Positions 56,698-64,000 of a stretch of DNA of 64,000 nucleotides are shown here, piece by piece. The position numbers and the translations under genes are program-made. Every line of letters starts with the position of its first letter. The stretch's first letter is position 1. The DNA lies in the NCBI RefSeq assembly GCF_024834045.1, contig NZ_JANUXW010000004.1, forward strand, positions 85,523 through 149,522. Reading direction: 5' to 3'. Under the pieces are notes generated by a model. It did no database searches, was not told where the DNA came from, and saw nothing but the letters and a program-made list of their open reading frames with translations. This stretch comes from Neisseria montereyensis. GTDB taxonomy: Bacteria > Pseudomonadota > Gammaproteobacteria > Burkholderiales > Neisseriaceae.

Positions 56698-57623
56698 CTT
56701 TAACAGAATTGCGTTACATTGTCGCAGTAGCACAGGAGCGGCATTTCGGACGCGCCGCCCGCCGCTGCTTCGTCAGCCAGCCCACACTTTCGATTGCCAT
56801 CAAAAAATTGGAAGAAGAGCTGGCCGTATCGCTGTTTGACCGGAGCAGCAACGATATTATCACCACCGAAGCGGGTGAGCGCATTGTTGCCCAGGCCCGC
56901 AGGGTGTTGGAAGAAGCCGATATGATTAAGCACCTTGCCAGCGAAGAGCAAAATGAGTTGGAAGGCGCACTCAAGCTCGGCTTGATTTTCACCGTTGCTC
57001 CCTATCTGCTGCCCAAACTGATTCTTTCCTTGCGTGAAACCGCACCCAATATGCCTCTGATGTTGGATGAGAACTACACGCAGATTCTCACCGAATCACT
57101 GAAACGGGGCGACTTAGATGCCATTATCGTAGCCGAGCCTTATCAAGAGCCCGGCATTGTTACCGAACCTTTATATGATGAGCCGTTCTTTGTGATTGTG
57201 CCGAAAGGACACCATTTCGAAGAACTGGATACGATAACCCCCGAAATGTTGGCTCAAGAACAGGTATTGTTACTCACCGAGGGAAACTGTATGCGCGATC
57301 AGGTGTTGGCTAGCTGCTCCGAATTGGCTTCACGCCAAAAAATACAAGGACTGACCAATACCTTGCAAGGCAGCTCTATCAATACCATCCGCCACATGGT
57401 TGCCAGCGGGTTGAGCATCAGTGTATTACCAGCTACGGCATTAACCGAAAACGATCATATGCTATTCAGCATTATTCCCTTTGAGGGGGAAGCACCGCAC
57501 CGCCGCGTCGTATTGGCATACCGTCGCAATTTCGTACGCCCCAAAGCATTAGCTGCCCTGCGTCAGGCCATACTCACCTCCCAATTAAACGGTGTAACCT
57601 TTATTGATGAAAAGGCCGCCTAA
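56694..57623 (+). CDS. oxyR: Hydrogen peroxide-inducible regulator OxyR
   Basis: A 309-residue LysR regulator. The helix-turn-helix is at about 16-45 ([26 protein letters not shown]). The redox cysteines are Cys199 and Cys208 ([12 protein letters not shown]), the same numbering and spacing as E. coli OxyR. On oxidation it controls peroxide-defence genes such as catalase. Its start overlaps the minE stop, so it is co-translated with the min genes, an arrangement reported for pathogenic Neisseria. Confidence 0.96.
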   Translation: MTLTELRYIVAVAQERHFGRAARRCFVSQPTLSIAIKKLEEELAVSLFDRSSNDIITTEAGERIVAQARRVLEEADMIKHLASEEQNELEGALKLGLIFTVAPYLLPKLILSLRETAPNMPLMLDENYTQILTESLKRGDLDAIIVAEPYQEPGIVTEPLYDEPFFVIVPKGHHFEELDTITPEMLAQEQVLLLTEGNCMRDQVLASCSELASRQKIQGLTNTLQGSSINTIRHMVASGLSISVLPATALTENDHMLFSIIPFEGEAPHRRVVLAYRRNFVRPKALAALRQAILTSQLNGVTFIDEKAA

Positions 57624-57655
57624 CAGCGGAAACAACTGTTTACAAGATAAACTCA

Positions 57656-57689
57656 AAAACCGTATTGCTTTTGGAATACGGTTTTTTTA
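57656..57689 (+). terminator. Rho-independent terminator of min-oxyR operon
   Basis: AAAAACCGTATT (57656-57667) pairs with AATACGGTTTTT (57676-57687), followed by TT. Confidence 0.9.
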
Positions 57690-57712
57690 ATGATATAACA
57701 CAAATATGAACA

Positions 57713-57742
57713 GGCCGTCTGAAATATCTTTCAGACGGCCTG
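57713..57742 (-). terminator. Paired-DUS terminator, secreted paralogue 1
   Basis: An inverted AGGCCGTCTGAAA / TTTCAGACGGCCT pair just downstream of the first small secreted protein gene (minus strand). Each of the three paralogues has one. Confidence 0.8.
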
Positions 57743-57765
57743 CTTGCTTTTTACACTGTACCGGA

Positions 57766-58020
57766 TTAACGCGGTTCGGTACGGCCTAAATATTCATAAC
57801 CAGCAATTTCTTTGGTATCGGTGTTGCCGGGATAAACAAATCTAACCACATCATCGTCTTTAGTAACCACTACCGGACCGTTGTGTGGAACTTGTTCTAA
57901 ACCGGCAATCGAGCCTGAATCATTGGCATGGTTATATGCCGGCATGTGTGCACCTTTGGCAGATGCAAAAGAAGCGGCAAAAGTAGCTAAAGCGGCGAAA
58001 GTAAGCATTGTTTTTTTCAT
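57766..58020 (-). CDS. Small secreted protein, paralogue 1 of 3
   Basis: An 84-residue product: signal peptide MKKTMLTFAALATFAASFASA, then a mature chain of about 63 residues beginning KGAHMPAYNHANDSGSIAGL and ending YEYLGRTEPR. No cysteines, so no lipid anchor or disulfides. The conserved VVVTKDDD and RFV(Y/F)PG segments mark it as the same family as 58250 and 59108. I do not recognise the family. A ribosome site (GAGGACAATTATC) precedes the start. It has its own terminator and upstream palindrome. Confidence 0.8.
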   Translation of the reverse strand: MKKTMLTFAALATFAASFASAKGAHMPAYNHANDSGSIAGLEQVPHNGPVVVTKDDDVVRFVYPGNTDTKEIAGYEYLGRTEPR

Positions 58021-58152
58021 GATAATTGTCCTCTGGTGTATTTTTTATTGGGTTTTAATATTCGGCAATTTGTAAACTGCCGTTTGCTTTGTTGATGTGT
58101 GTATTGTATAAAACAACCAATAATTGATAAATAGCAATTTTATTGAATATTC

Positions 58153-58169
58153 GTTTCTTAATAAGAAAT
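58153..58169. promoter_or_regulatory. Conserved palindrome upstream of paralogue 1
   Basis: GTTTCTTAATAAGAAAT, 133 bases upstream of the paralogue 1 start; one mismatch from a perfect GTTTC-N7-GAAAC palindrome. A GAATATTC palindrome adjoins. Matching sites stand before paralogues 2 and 3. Confidence 0.55.
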
Positions 58170-58199
58170 CTTAAGTTGCTATTAAAACAGCAATATAAA

Positions 58200-58224
58200 A
58201 GGCCGTCTGATTTTCAGACGGCCT
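58200..58224 (-). terminator. Paired-DUS terminator, secreted paralogue 2
   Basis: AGGCCGTCTGA / TCAGACGGCCT pair, very short loop, downstream of paralogue 2. Confidence 0.75.
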
Positions 58225-58249
58225 GTTTGCTTTTTCATACTGTACCGGA

Positions 58250-58504
58250 TTAACGTGGTTCGGTACGGCCTAAATATTCATAACCACTGATTTCTTTAGT
58301 ATCGGTGCTACCGGGGAAAACAAATCTAACCATATCATCATCTTTAGTAACCACTACCGGACCGTTATGTGAAACTTGTTCTAAACCGGCAATCGAGCCT
58401 GAATCATTAGCATGGTTATATGCCGGCATGTGGGCGCCTTTGGCAGATGCAAAAGAAGTAACAAGAGTAGCTAAAGCGGCGAAAGTAAAGATTGTTTTTT
58501 TCAT
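58250..58504 (-). CDS. Small secreted protein, paralogue 2 of 3
   Basis: An 84-residue relative of paralogue 1, with signal peptide MKKTIFTFAALATLVTSFASA. The mature region differs at only a few positions (for example SHNGPVVV and RFVFPGSTDTKEISG). I choose ATG 58504, where MKKT aligns with paralogue 1; the frame continues upstream to MRIII. Near identity to paralogue 3 suggests a recent duplication. Confidence 0.8.
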   Translation of the reverse strand: MKKTIFTFAALATLVTSFASAKGAHMPAYNHANDSGSIAGLEQVSHNGPVVVTKDDDMVRFVFPGSTDTKEISGYEYLGRTEPR

Positions 58505-58637
58505 GATGATTATCCTCATGTGTATTTTTTATTAGGTTTAATATCAGGCAATGTTTTTTATCGGTTGCCTGTTTTGTTGATGTGTGTATTTTATGAAATC
58601 CCACTTCATTGATAAATACCGATTTCATTTAACATTC

Positions 58638-58654
58638 GTTTCTTAATTGGAAAC
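58638..58654. promoter_or_regulatory. Conserved palindrome upstream of paralogue 2
   Basis: GTTTCTTAATTGGAAAC, 134 bases upstream of the paralogue 2 start; the GTTTC/GAAAC arms are kept while the centre differs. Confidence 0.55.
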
Positions 58655-58880
58655 TATATTGCTCAGGTATAAAATCATTAACTCTATATTGGCATCAGCA
58701 AGGCAGTATTATTATCGGCTAACTTGATAATGCTTTCGCGCAAGCCCTCGATATCAATCAACGGCCTACCGTTACACGGTATTTAAGCCCCAGCCAGCCA
58801 TTTAGAATACCCGCCGCGCCTAAAATTAATTTGCACGGCAAAAATATTTTTTCACATCAATTATGTTATTATCCCCACAT

Positions 58881-58977
58881 AAGGAAGCTAGAAAAGCGAT
58901 GAATCTGCCTATCGCAGCCTACCGGAAACGGTGTGCGAGAGCGTGTGCCGAGGGGGGCAGCCCGGCCTAGCTTCCTT
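58881..58977. ncRNA. Candidate structured RNA (class unknown)
   Basis: A perfect 11-bp closing stem (AAGGAAGCTAG 58881-58891, CTAGCTTCCTT 58967-58977) encloses a GC-rich interior unlike the AT-rich surroundings. Inside are GCGAT...ATCGC (58896-58900 with 58911-58915), ACCG-GAAA-CGGT (58921-58932, a GNRA tetraloop), a GC-GAGA-GC (58935-58942), and GCCG/CGGC (58947-58950 with 58963-58966). The plus strand continues TTTTACTT after the stem. I do not recognise it as SRP, tmRNA, RNase P, 6S or a known riboswitch. It could instead be a mobile palindromic element. Strand is uncertain. Confidence 0.5.
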
Positions 58978-59057
58978 TTACTTATCTAGTTCAGCCTGAT
59001 ACTTCTTGATTTATTTTTATTAAACAATGCATTATTAGGTATAAACAATATAAAAAC

Positions 59058-59085
59058 AGGCCGTCTGAAACTTTCAGACGGCCTG
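59058..59085 (-). terminator. Paired-DUS terminator, secreted paralogue 3
   Basis: AGGCCGTCTGAAA / TTTCAGACGGCCT pair downstream of paralogue 3. Confidence 0.8.
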
Positions 59086-59107
59086 CCTTCTTTTAATGCA
59101 GTATCAA

Positions 59108-59362
59108 TTAACGAGCTTCAGTACGGCCTAAGTATTCATAACCAGTAATTTCTTTTTCACTAGTGCTACCGGGAAAAACAAATCTAACCATATCATCATC
59201 TTTAGTAACCACTACCGGACCGTTATGTGAAACTTGCTCTAAACCGGCAATCGAGCCTGAATCGTTGGCATGGTTATATGCCGGCATATGGGCGCCTTTG
59301 GCAGAAGCGAAAGAAGTAACAAGAGTAGCTAAAGCGGCGAAAGTAAAGATTGTTTTTTTCAT
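59108..59362 (-). CDS. Small secreted protein, paralogue 3 of 3
   Basis: An 84-residue protein with the same signal peptide as paralogue 2 (MKKTIFTFAALATLVTSFASA) and nearly the same mature sequence. The tail is GSTSEKEITGYEYLGRTEAR. Start taken at ATG 59362 by alignment. It keeps its own upstream palindrome and downstream DUS hairpin, so each copy is a self-contained unit. Function unknown. Confidence 0.8.
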   Translation of the reverse strand: MKKTIFTFAALATLVTSFASAKGAHMPAYNHANDSGSIAGLEQVSHNGPVVVTKDDDMVRFVFPGSTSEKEITGYEYLGRTEAR

Positions 59363-59496
59363 GATCATTGTCCTCATGTGTATTTTTATTGGGTTTTAAA
59401 TATCAGGCAATGTTTTTTATCGGCTGCCTGTTTTGTTGATGTGTGTATTGTATGAAATAACTAATGGTTTATAAATAGCGATTTTATTGAATATTC

Positions 59497-59513
59497 GTTT
59501 CTTAATAAGAAAC
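59497..59513. promoter_or_regulatory. Conserved palindrome upstream of paralogue 3
   Basis: GTTTCTTAATAAGAAAC, a perfect palindrome around a single central base, 135 bases upstream of the start of paralogue 3; GAATATTC adjoins as at paralogue 1. Confidence 0.55.
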
Positions 59514-59659
59514 TATTAAATATTGATAACCCATATAAAACCGGAAACTGCTATTTTTCAGACGGCCATATTTTTCACTATCGATAAAACCAATCTGTAT
59601 ATACCCCATCATATCAATAGAGACGCCCGCAATATAAAACTACTTATTAAATCCCAAAT

Positions 59660-59692
59660 AAAAAGCCGTCTGAAAACTTTCAGACGGCTTCA
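59660..59692 (-). terminator. Paired-DUS terminator of lysS
   Basis: AAGCCGTCTGAAA pairs with TTTCAGACGGCTT between 59663 and 59690, downstream of the minus-strand lysS. Confidence 0.78.
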
Positions 59693-59720
59693 CTTTATCC
59701 ATTAAATCAATTTAAAGGTA

Positions 59721-61238
59721 TTATTCCGGACGCATTTGCGGAAATAGAATCACATCGCGGATAGATTGTGCATCGGTTAGCAACATCACCAAGCGATCCA
59801 AACCGATACCGCTGCCCCCTGTCGGCGGCAACCCGTATTCCATAGCGCGGATATAGTCGGCATCATAGTGCATTGCCTCATCATCGCCTGCATCTTTCTG
59901 GGCGACTTGCGCTTTAAAGCGGGCGGCCTGATCTTCAGGGTCGTTTAACTCCGAATAGCCGTTTGCCAGCTCGCGGCCGACGATAAACAGCTCGAAACGG
60001 TCGGTTAGGCCGGGCTTGGTGTCGGATGCACGCGCCAGCGGGGAAACTTCAACCGGATAATCCACAATAAAGGTCGGGTTCCACAATTGGCCTTCGGCAC
60101 AACCTTCAAACAATGCCAATTGCAGGCTGCCGATACCGGGCGACGGCGGAATTTTCTCACCGTGTTTCACAATTTCCTGTTTCAACCATGCTTCATCATT
60201 GAGCTGTTCGTCGGTATATTGCGGATTGTATTTTTTAATCGCTTCAAGAATCGTTAGCCGTTCAAACGGGCTTTCCAAATCCACTTCTCTGCCGTTGTAG
60301 CTTAATTTGGCCGTTCCGCACACTTCCAACGCCGCATTGCGGATAACGCCTTCGGTCATTTCCATCATACGCTCGTAGGTTGAAAACGCCTCATAGAATT
60401 CCATCATCGTGAATTCGGGGTTATGGCGGGTACTCATGCCCTCATTACGGAAACTGCGATTGATTTCAAACACGCGTTCCAAACCGCCGACGACCAAACG
60501 TTTCAAATACAATTCCGGTGCAATGCGCAAATAAAGCGGAATATCCAGCGCATTATGATGGGTAATAAACGGCTTAGCCGTAGCACCGCCCGGAATCGGG
60601 TGCATCATCGGCGTTTCCACTTCCAGATAACGCTCGCCGACCATGTAATTACGCACGGCCTGAATGATTTTACTGCGCTTGATAAACACATCGCGCGAAT
60701 CTTGATTGGTAATCAAATCGGCATAACGCTGACGGTATTTCTGCTCTTGATCGGTCAGGCCTTTATGCTTATCGGGCAGGGGGCGCAAAGATTTGGTTAA
60801 CAGATGCAGCTTGCTTGCGCGCACGGTTAATTCGCCATGATTGGTTTTAAACAATGTGCCTTCAATGCCGATAATATCGCCCAAATCCCAATGTTTGAAC
60901 ACATTATGAACGTCTTCACCCACACCCTGATTATTCACATAAACCTGAATCTGGCCGCTCATATCCTGAATGGTAGCAAAACTGGCCTTACCCATCGCCC
61001 GCTTCAACATCATGCGGCCGGCCACTTTAACCGGGATGGCTTGCGGGTCTAACTCGGCTTTTTCCAGATTGCCGTAGCGCTCCTGCAAATCACCGGCAAA
61101 CGCATCGCGCCGATACTGATTAGGGAAAGCAATGCCGTTTTTACGGATTTCATTCAATTTTTCACGACGCAGGGCAATGATTTGGTTTTCATCCAATTGC
61201 GGTTCGTTTTGTTCGGGGGTAGAAGGCTGTTCACTCAT
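59721..61238 (-). CDS. lysS: Lysyl-tRNA synthetase (class II)
   Basis: About 505 residues. The N-terminal OB-fold (about 60-160) is followed by the class II core: motif 2 [22 protein letters not shown] and motif 3 [26 protein letters not shown] at the C-terminus. It charges tRNA-Lys. Start at ATG 61238 ([10 protein letters not shown]), with TTGGA 8 bases before it; the frame extends four codons to a TTG. Confidence 0.97.
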   Translation of the reverse strand: MSEQPSTPEQNEPQLDENQIIALRREKLNEIRKNGIAFPNQYRRDAFAGDLQERYGNLEKAELDPQAIPVKVAGRMMLKRAMGKASFATIQDMSGQIQVYVNNQGVGEDVHNVFKHWDLGDIIGIEGTLFKTNHGELTVRASKLHLLTKSLRPLPDKHKGLTDQEQKYRQRYADLITNQDSRDVFIKRSKIIQAVRNYMVGERYLEVETPMMHPIPGGATAKPFITHHNALDIPLYLRIAPELYLKRLVVGGLERVFEINRSFRNEGMSTRHNPEFTMMEFYEAFSTYERMMEMTEGVIRNAALEVCGTAKLSYNGREVDLESPFERLTILEAIKKYNPQYTDEQLNDEAWLKQEIVKHGEKIPPSPGIGSLQLALFEGCAEGQLWNPTFIVDYPVEVSPLARASDTKPGLTDRFELFIVGRELANGYSELNDPEDQAARFKAQVAQKDAGDDEAMHYDADYIRAMEYGLPPTGGSGIGLDRLVMLLTDAQSIRDVILFPQMRPE

Positions 61239-61676
61239 ATTATTTTCCAAAAAAAATCAGGCGGTTTGATACTGCCCGAATAGTTGAATATTTGGGGCGT
61301 TATTGTACGCCTTTTCTGTCTTTTTATCTATTCGGGCAAAGGCCGTCTGAAAACTTAAAAAGCAAGGAAATAAGCATTCATAAACTGCAACAAAGCAAGT
61401 GAAACAACAATTAAAAAAATACCGTTAATCACAATACATGCCTATGAAATATTCAATTGTGTTATTTTATTTATTATTAGGGAAGAAATTTATCCGCATA
61501 GGCTATTTATATTAATTCAGCATACCGTCTGAAAAACAGCTCAATATGTAATATTCATATTGTTAAACAGGAAAGAAAAAATATAAAATAATGTCATTTT
61601 TTTAATCCAATACTGTATCGCTCACAAACCTTATGAATACAGTTACTACTCTAACCAAATTATAGGTAATTTAATA
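61239..61676. other. AT-rich intergenic region
   Basis: No gene supported in 438 bases. Two uptake-type sequences lie at about 61339-61350 and 61526-61535 (the second only the 8-9 base core). Confidence 0.5.
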
Positions 61677-62000
61677 ATGTCTATGAATAAGTATAAATAC
61701 TTTGATTATGTTTTTTATTTTCTATTTTTTGTATTTCTGCTAGCAATTATATTTTTATTGATAACTATGACTGACTTTCCAACATCTATAAGGCTGCTAG
61801 TACCATTTTTTTGGCTTTTAATGTTCTATTCTGTGTTGATATTTCATTTCTACTGGTATAAAGAAGAGAAATTTAAAAGAGAGGATAATTTTAAATCAGA
61901 TGATAAATCAATTAATTATATTTTAAGAAAAAAGAAATTTTATAGAATATCGGGAATGCTATTTGGAGTATTATTATTCATTTCCTTATTCTTCGATTAA
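61677..62000 (+). CDS. Small membrane protein of unknown function
   Basis: A 107-residue product with three hydrophobic segments (about 11-31, 37-57 and 90-106) and a lysine-rich hydrophilic stretch between the last two. Strongly AT-rich codons, unlike lysS and gltX. Ribosome site is weak (AGGTAATTTAATA); start may be MSMNKY or the Met two codons later. I recognise no family. It borders a degraded stretch, so it may be part of an accessory insertion. Confidence 0.5.
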   Translation: MSMNKYKYFDYVFYFLFFVFLLAIIFLLITMTDFPTSIRLLVPFFWLLMFYSVLIFHFYWYKEEKFKREDNFKSDDKSINYILRKKKFYRISGMLFGVLLFISLFFD

Positions 62001-62433
62001 AAGAGGTTTAAATATGGGCCAGCGGAACCGAATTCAATTCAATAGCGTTGTATCGTTTGTAGACCTTACGGGGACAATAAACTAGGGTAGCAGCCTTAAA
62101 TTACAGATGCTAAGAATTAGCCCCAAAGTTCTCTTATCTATTACAGGTAATACAGTGGCAATTACTGTAGCTATCGGCATCACCAATCGAAAAGATTAAT
62201 CTATTTTAGAATTTTGGATGACCCCGAAATAATCGACCGCTTTATTCAAAACAATGAAAAAGTGGCGGCTTATTTTGAAAACCATTCCTCATTAAGCGAC
62301 TAATCTGATTATCAGGTTCCGGATAGCTGATGAAAGCCATGATAGTTATTAAAAAATCCTGCCGCGTTTAGCTATGGCATATTTCACCGCCCCTCTATAC
62401 AATAACAACTTTCAGTATTATCGGAGCATTTCC
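62001..62433. pseudogene. Degraded coding stretch upstream of gltX
   Basis: Short plus-strand frames with protein-like composition are broken by stops: a 30-codon ATG frame from about 62107 (MLRISPKVLLSITGNTVAIT then VAIGITNRKD), and a frame at about 62211-62303 (LDDPEIIDRFIQNNEKVAAY then FENHSSLSD). Together they look like fragments of a lost gene; I cannot name it. The gltX ribosome site CGGAG is near 62420. Confidence 0.35.
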
Positions 62434-63828
62434 ATGACTATCCGCACCCGTTTTGCCCCCAGCCCCACCGGCTACCTACATATCGGCGGCGTCCGCACTG
62501 CGCTGTTCTCTTGGGCGTTTGCCAGAAAACACAAAGGTGAATTCCTGCTGCGTATCGAAGATACCGATTTAGAACGTTCCACTGCCGAATCCGTCAATAT
62601 TATTTTAGACGGCATGCGGTGGGTCGGTTTGGATTACGACAATGCCGATAATGTGATTTATCAAACCCGCCGTTTCGAGCGCTATAAAGAAGTGCTGAAC
62701 GAGCTTTTACAGCAAGGGCAGGCTTATCACTGCTATTGCAGCAAAGAAGAGCTGGAAGCCATGCGCGAACAGGCTGAAAAAAACGGTACCGCCACTTACG
62801 ACCGCCGCTGGCGGCCGGAGCCCGGTAAAACCCTTCCGCCGATTCCTGCCGATGTCGAGCCCGTTATCCGCTTTAAAACGCCTATTGAAGGCACAACCAC
62901 TTGGTATGACTTGGTAAAAGGCGAAATCAGCATTCCCAATTCAGCCTTAGATGATTTGATTATCGCGCGTGCCGACGGTACGCCCACTTATAACTTCTGC
63001 GTGGTGGTTGACGATTATGATATGGGTGTAACCCATGTGATTCGCGGTGATGATCATGTCAACAATACGCCGAAGCAAATCAATATCTTAAAAGCAATGG
63101 GCACCAAACTGCCCGAATATGCCCATCTGCCGATGATTCTAAACGAACAAGGTAAAAAAATATCCAAACGCAGCGGCGATACCGTAGCCATTACCGATTT
63201 CGGCCAAATGGGCATTTTGCCGCAAGCAATGTTGAACTATCTGGCGCGCTTGGGTTGGGCACACGGCGACGATGAATTCTTCACCATGAAGCAATTTGTC
63301 GAATGGTTTGATTTAAAAGACGTTTCTCCATCCCCCAGCCGTATGGATATGAAAAAACTGTATTGGATTAACGGCGAGCACATTAAAGCGACACCCAATA
63401 ACGAATTGGCGGAGCTGGTTCGCCCCCGTTTGGCGGTTCGCGGTGTGGAAGAAACCGAGAAGCCCTTGCTGGAAGATGTATTGGACTTGGTGAAAGATCG
63501 TGCCCAAGATTTAAACACTTTGGCCGACGAGTGCATTTATTTCTACCAAAAAGGCACGCCTAGCGAAGCCGATATGCAAAAACATTGGGATGAAGACACT
63601 CAGGCGCGGATGTTGCGCTTTGCCGATAAACTGGAAGCCTTGAACGACTGGAATACCGAAGCCATTCACGAGTTATTCAAACCTTTCTGCGAAGAAGAAG
63701 GCATTAAAATGGGCAAACTCGGTATGCCGTTGCGGTTGGCCGTATGTGGCACGGCCAAAACGCCCAGCATCGATGCCGTATTGGCATTGATTGGCAAAGA
63801 AGAAGTTTTAAACAGAATCCGCAATTAA
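62434..63828 (+). CDS. gltX: Glutamyl-tRNA synthetase
   Basis: A 464-residue class I synthetase. The HIGH motif is in RFAPSPTGYLHIGGVRTALF (about 6-25) and the KMSKS equivalent is KKISKRSGDT (about 236-245). It charges tRNA-Glu. Start at 62434 (MTIRTRFAPSP), with CGGAG 9 bases upstream; the open frame extends 20 codons further without family support. An uptake sequence (63857-63868) and the IS3 end follow. Confidence 0.97.
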   Translation: MTIRTRFAPSPTGYLHIGGVRTALFSWAFARKHKGEFLLRIEDTDLERSTAESVNIILDGMRWVGLDYDNADNVIYQTRRFERYKEVLNELLQQGQAYHCYCSKEELEAMREQAEKNGTATYDRRWRPEPGKTLPPIPADVEPVIRFKTPIEGTTTWYDLVKGEISIPNSALDDLIIARADGTPTYNFCVVVDDYDMGVTHVIRGDDHVNNTPKQINILKAMGTKLPEYAHLPMILNEQGKKISKRSGDTVAITDFGQMGILPQAMLNYLARLGWAHGDDEFFTMKQFVEWFDLKDVSPSPSRMDMKKLYWINGEHIKATPNNELAELVRPRLAVRGVEETEKPLLEDVLDLVKDRAQDLNTLADECIYFYQKGTPSEADMQKHWDEDTQARMLRFADKLEALNDWNTEAIHELFKPFCEEEGIKMGKLGMPLRLAVCGTAKTPSIDAVLALIGKEEVLNRIRN

Positions 63829-63873
63829 GCATTATTTTTGCCGATTGTTGTTAGAAAAGGCCGTCTGAATATG

Positions 63874-64000
63874 TGATCTGACCCCCAAATCTTGGACAAA
63901 CATAAAAGCCTTTTCAGGCTGCCTTTTCGAGCTGGGTTCTGTATGCTACGGGACTCAGCTTTTTCAATTTCAAACTACATCTGTCATGATTGTAGTACCG
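63874..64000 (-). mobile_element. End of an IS3-family insertion sequence, continuing past window
   Basis: TGATCTGACCCCCAAATCTT (63874-63893) followed by GGACAAA resembles an IS3-group terminal inverted repeat. The minus-strand transposase C-terminus lies just inside it. The other end is outside the window. Confidence 0.8.
63914..64000 (-). CDS. IS3-family transposase OrfB, C-terminal end only
   Basis: The minus strand reads RYYNHDRCSLKLKKLSPVAY and RTQLEKAA then stop (TGA at 63914-63916). This is the usual end of IS3/IS150-type OrfB integrases (YN--R---KLKGLSPV-YR). The catalytic DDE region lies beyond the window edge. Confidence 0.85.
   Translation of the reverse strand, partial: RYYNHDRCSLKLKKLSPVAYRTQLEKAA

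Larger units (their letters stand above)
58505..59107. other. Intergenic between paralogues 2 and 3, with decayed coding and an RNA-like element
   Basis: Holds, left to right: the promoter region of paralogue 2 with its palindrome; a stretch near 58685-58775 whose minus strand reads LIDIEGLRESIIKLADNN then stops, probably decayed coding; the structured element at 58881-58977; and the paralogue 3 terminator. Confidence 0.5.

Noticed and set aside
58881-58977. SRP, tmRNA, RNase P or 6S RNA assignment for the structured element
   Set aside because: The diagnostic conserved cores of these RNAs are absent; left as unclassified.
1-64000. CRISPR arrays, tRNA or rRNA genes
   Set aside because: No regularly spaced repeats, and no tRNA cloverleaf or rRNA sequence recognised. 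The repeated 10-12-mers are DNA uptake sequences.

Overview
The window looks like a chromosomal segment of a non-pathogenic-type Neisseria or close relative. The main reason is the 10-base DNA uptake sequence core GCCGTCTGAA. It recurs many times, mostly in the AGGCCGTCTGAA dialect, often as inverted pairs acting as terminators. A few ATGCCGTCTGAA copies are also present (137-148, 4586-4597, reverse strand 12537-12548). Gene content also fits Neisseriaceae: an mla operon ending in mlaA, minCDE-oxyR, thiamine transport genes and lysS/gltX. An isocitrate lyase and a choline-to-betaine cluster suggest a broader metabolism than the meningococcus. All calls come from reading the sequence; no database search was run.

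Layout. 1-1376: divergent comF (cut by the left edge) and bioH with overlapping start codons. 1711-5656: mlaFEDCBA, retrograde phospholipid transport to maintain outer-membrane asymmetry. 5725-10431: one AT-rich, DUS-free gene for a 1568-residue nuclease-STAND ATPase resembling Avs antiphage sensors, lying between two terminators. 10653-16559: minus-strand block with glmS and glmU (UDP-GlcNAc synthesis), an exported orphan protein, a decayed IS1016-like transposase abutting glmU, a small lipoprotein and a HAD nucleotidase. 16658-18771: thiB and a PTS-EIIC-like membrane protein. 18897-24390: a complete type I restriction-modification locus, hsdR-hsdM-hsdS. hsdS carries long direct repeats and a C8 tract.

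24491-32108: choline uptake and oxidation (betT, betA, betB) around a Tat-exported FMN alpha-hydroxyacid oxidase. 32500-38753: gpmA, a parA-like gene, tldD, thiP and thiQ. thiPQ should work with the distant thiB. 39014-41933: dienelactone hydrolase and isocitrate lyase. 42223-51716: mostly minus-strand housekeeping and envelope genes (TerC/Alx protein, glycine-zipper lipoprotein, waaA, 5-formyl-THF cyclo-ligase, mnmG, lpxL-type acyltransferase, ruvC, prmA, MliC-like lipoprotein). 52008-57623: dxs, a DUF2520 oxidoreductase and minC-minD-minE-oxyR. 57766-59362: three paralogous small secreted proteins, each with its own DUS terminator and a conserved palindrome about 134 bases upstream of the start. 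A structured-RNA-like palindrome (58881-58977) lies between copies 2 and 3. 59721-63828: lysS, a small membrane protein, a degraded stretch and gltX. 63874-64000: the end of an IS3-family element running off the right edge.

The strongest leads beyond housekeeping are the Avs-like gene, the possibly phase-variable HsdS, the triplicated secreted-protein modules with a shared palindrome, and the orphan structured element between them.
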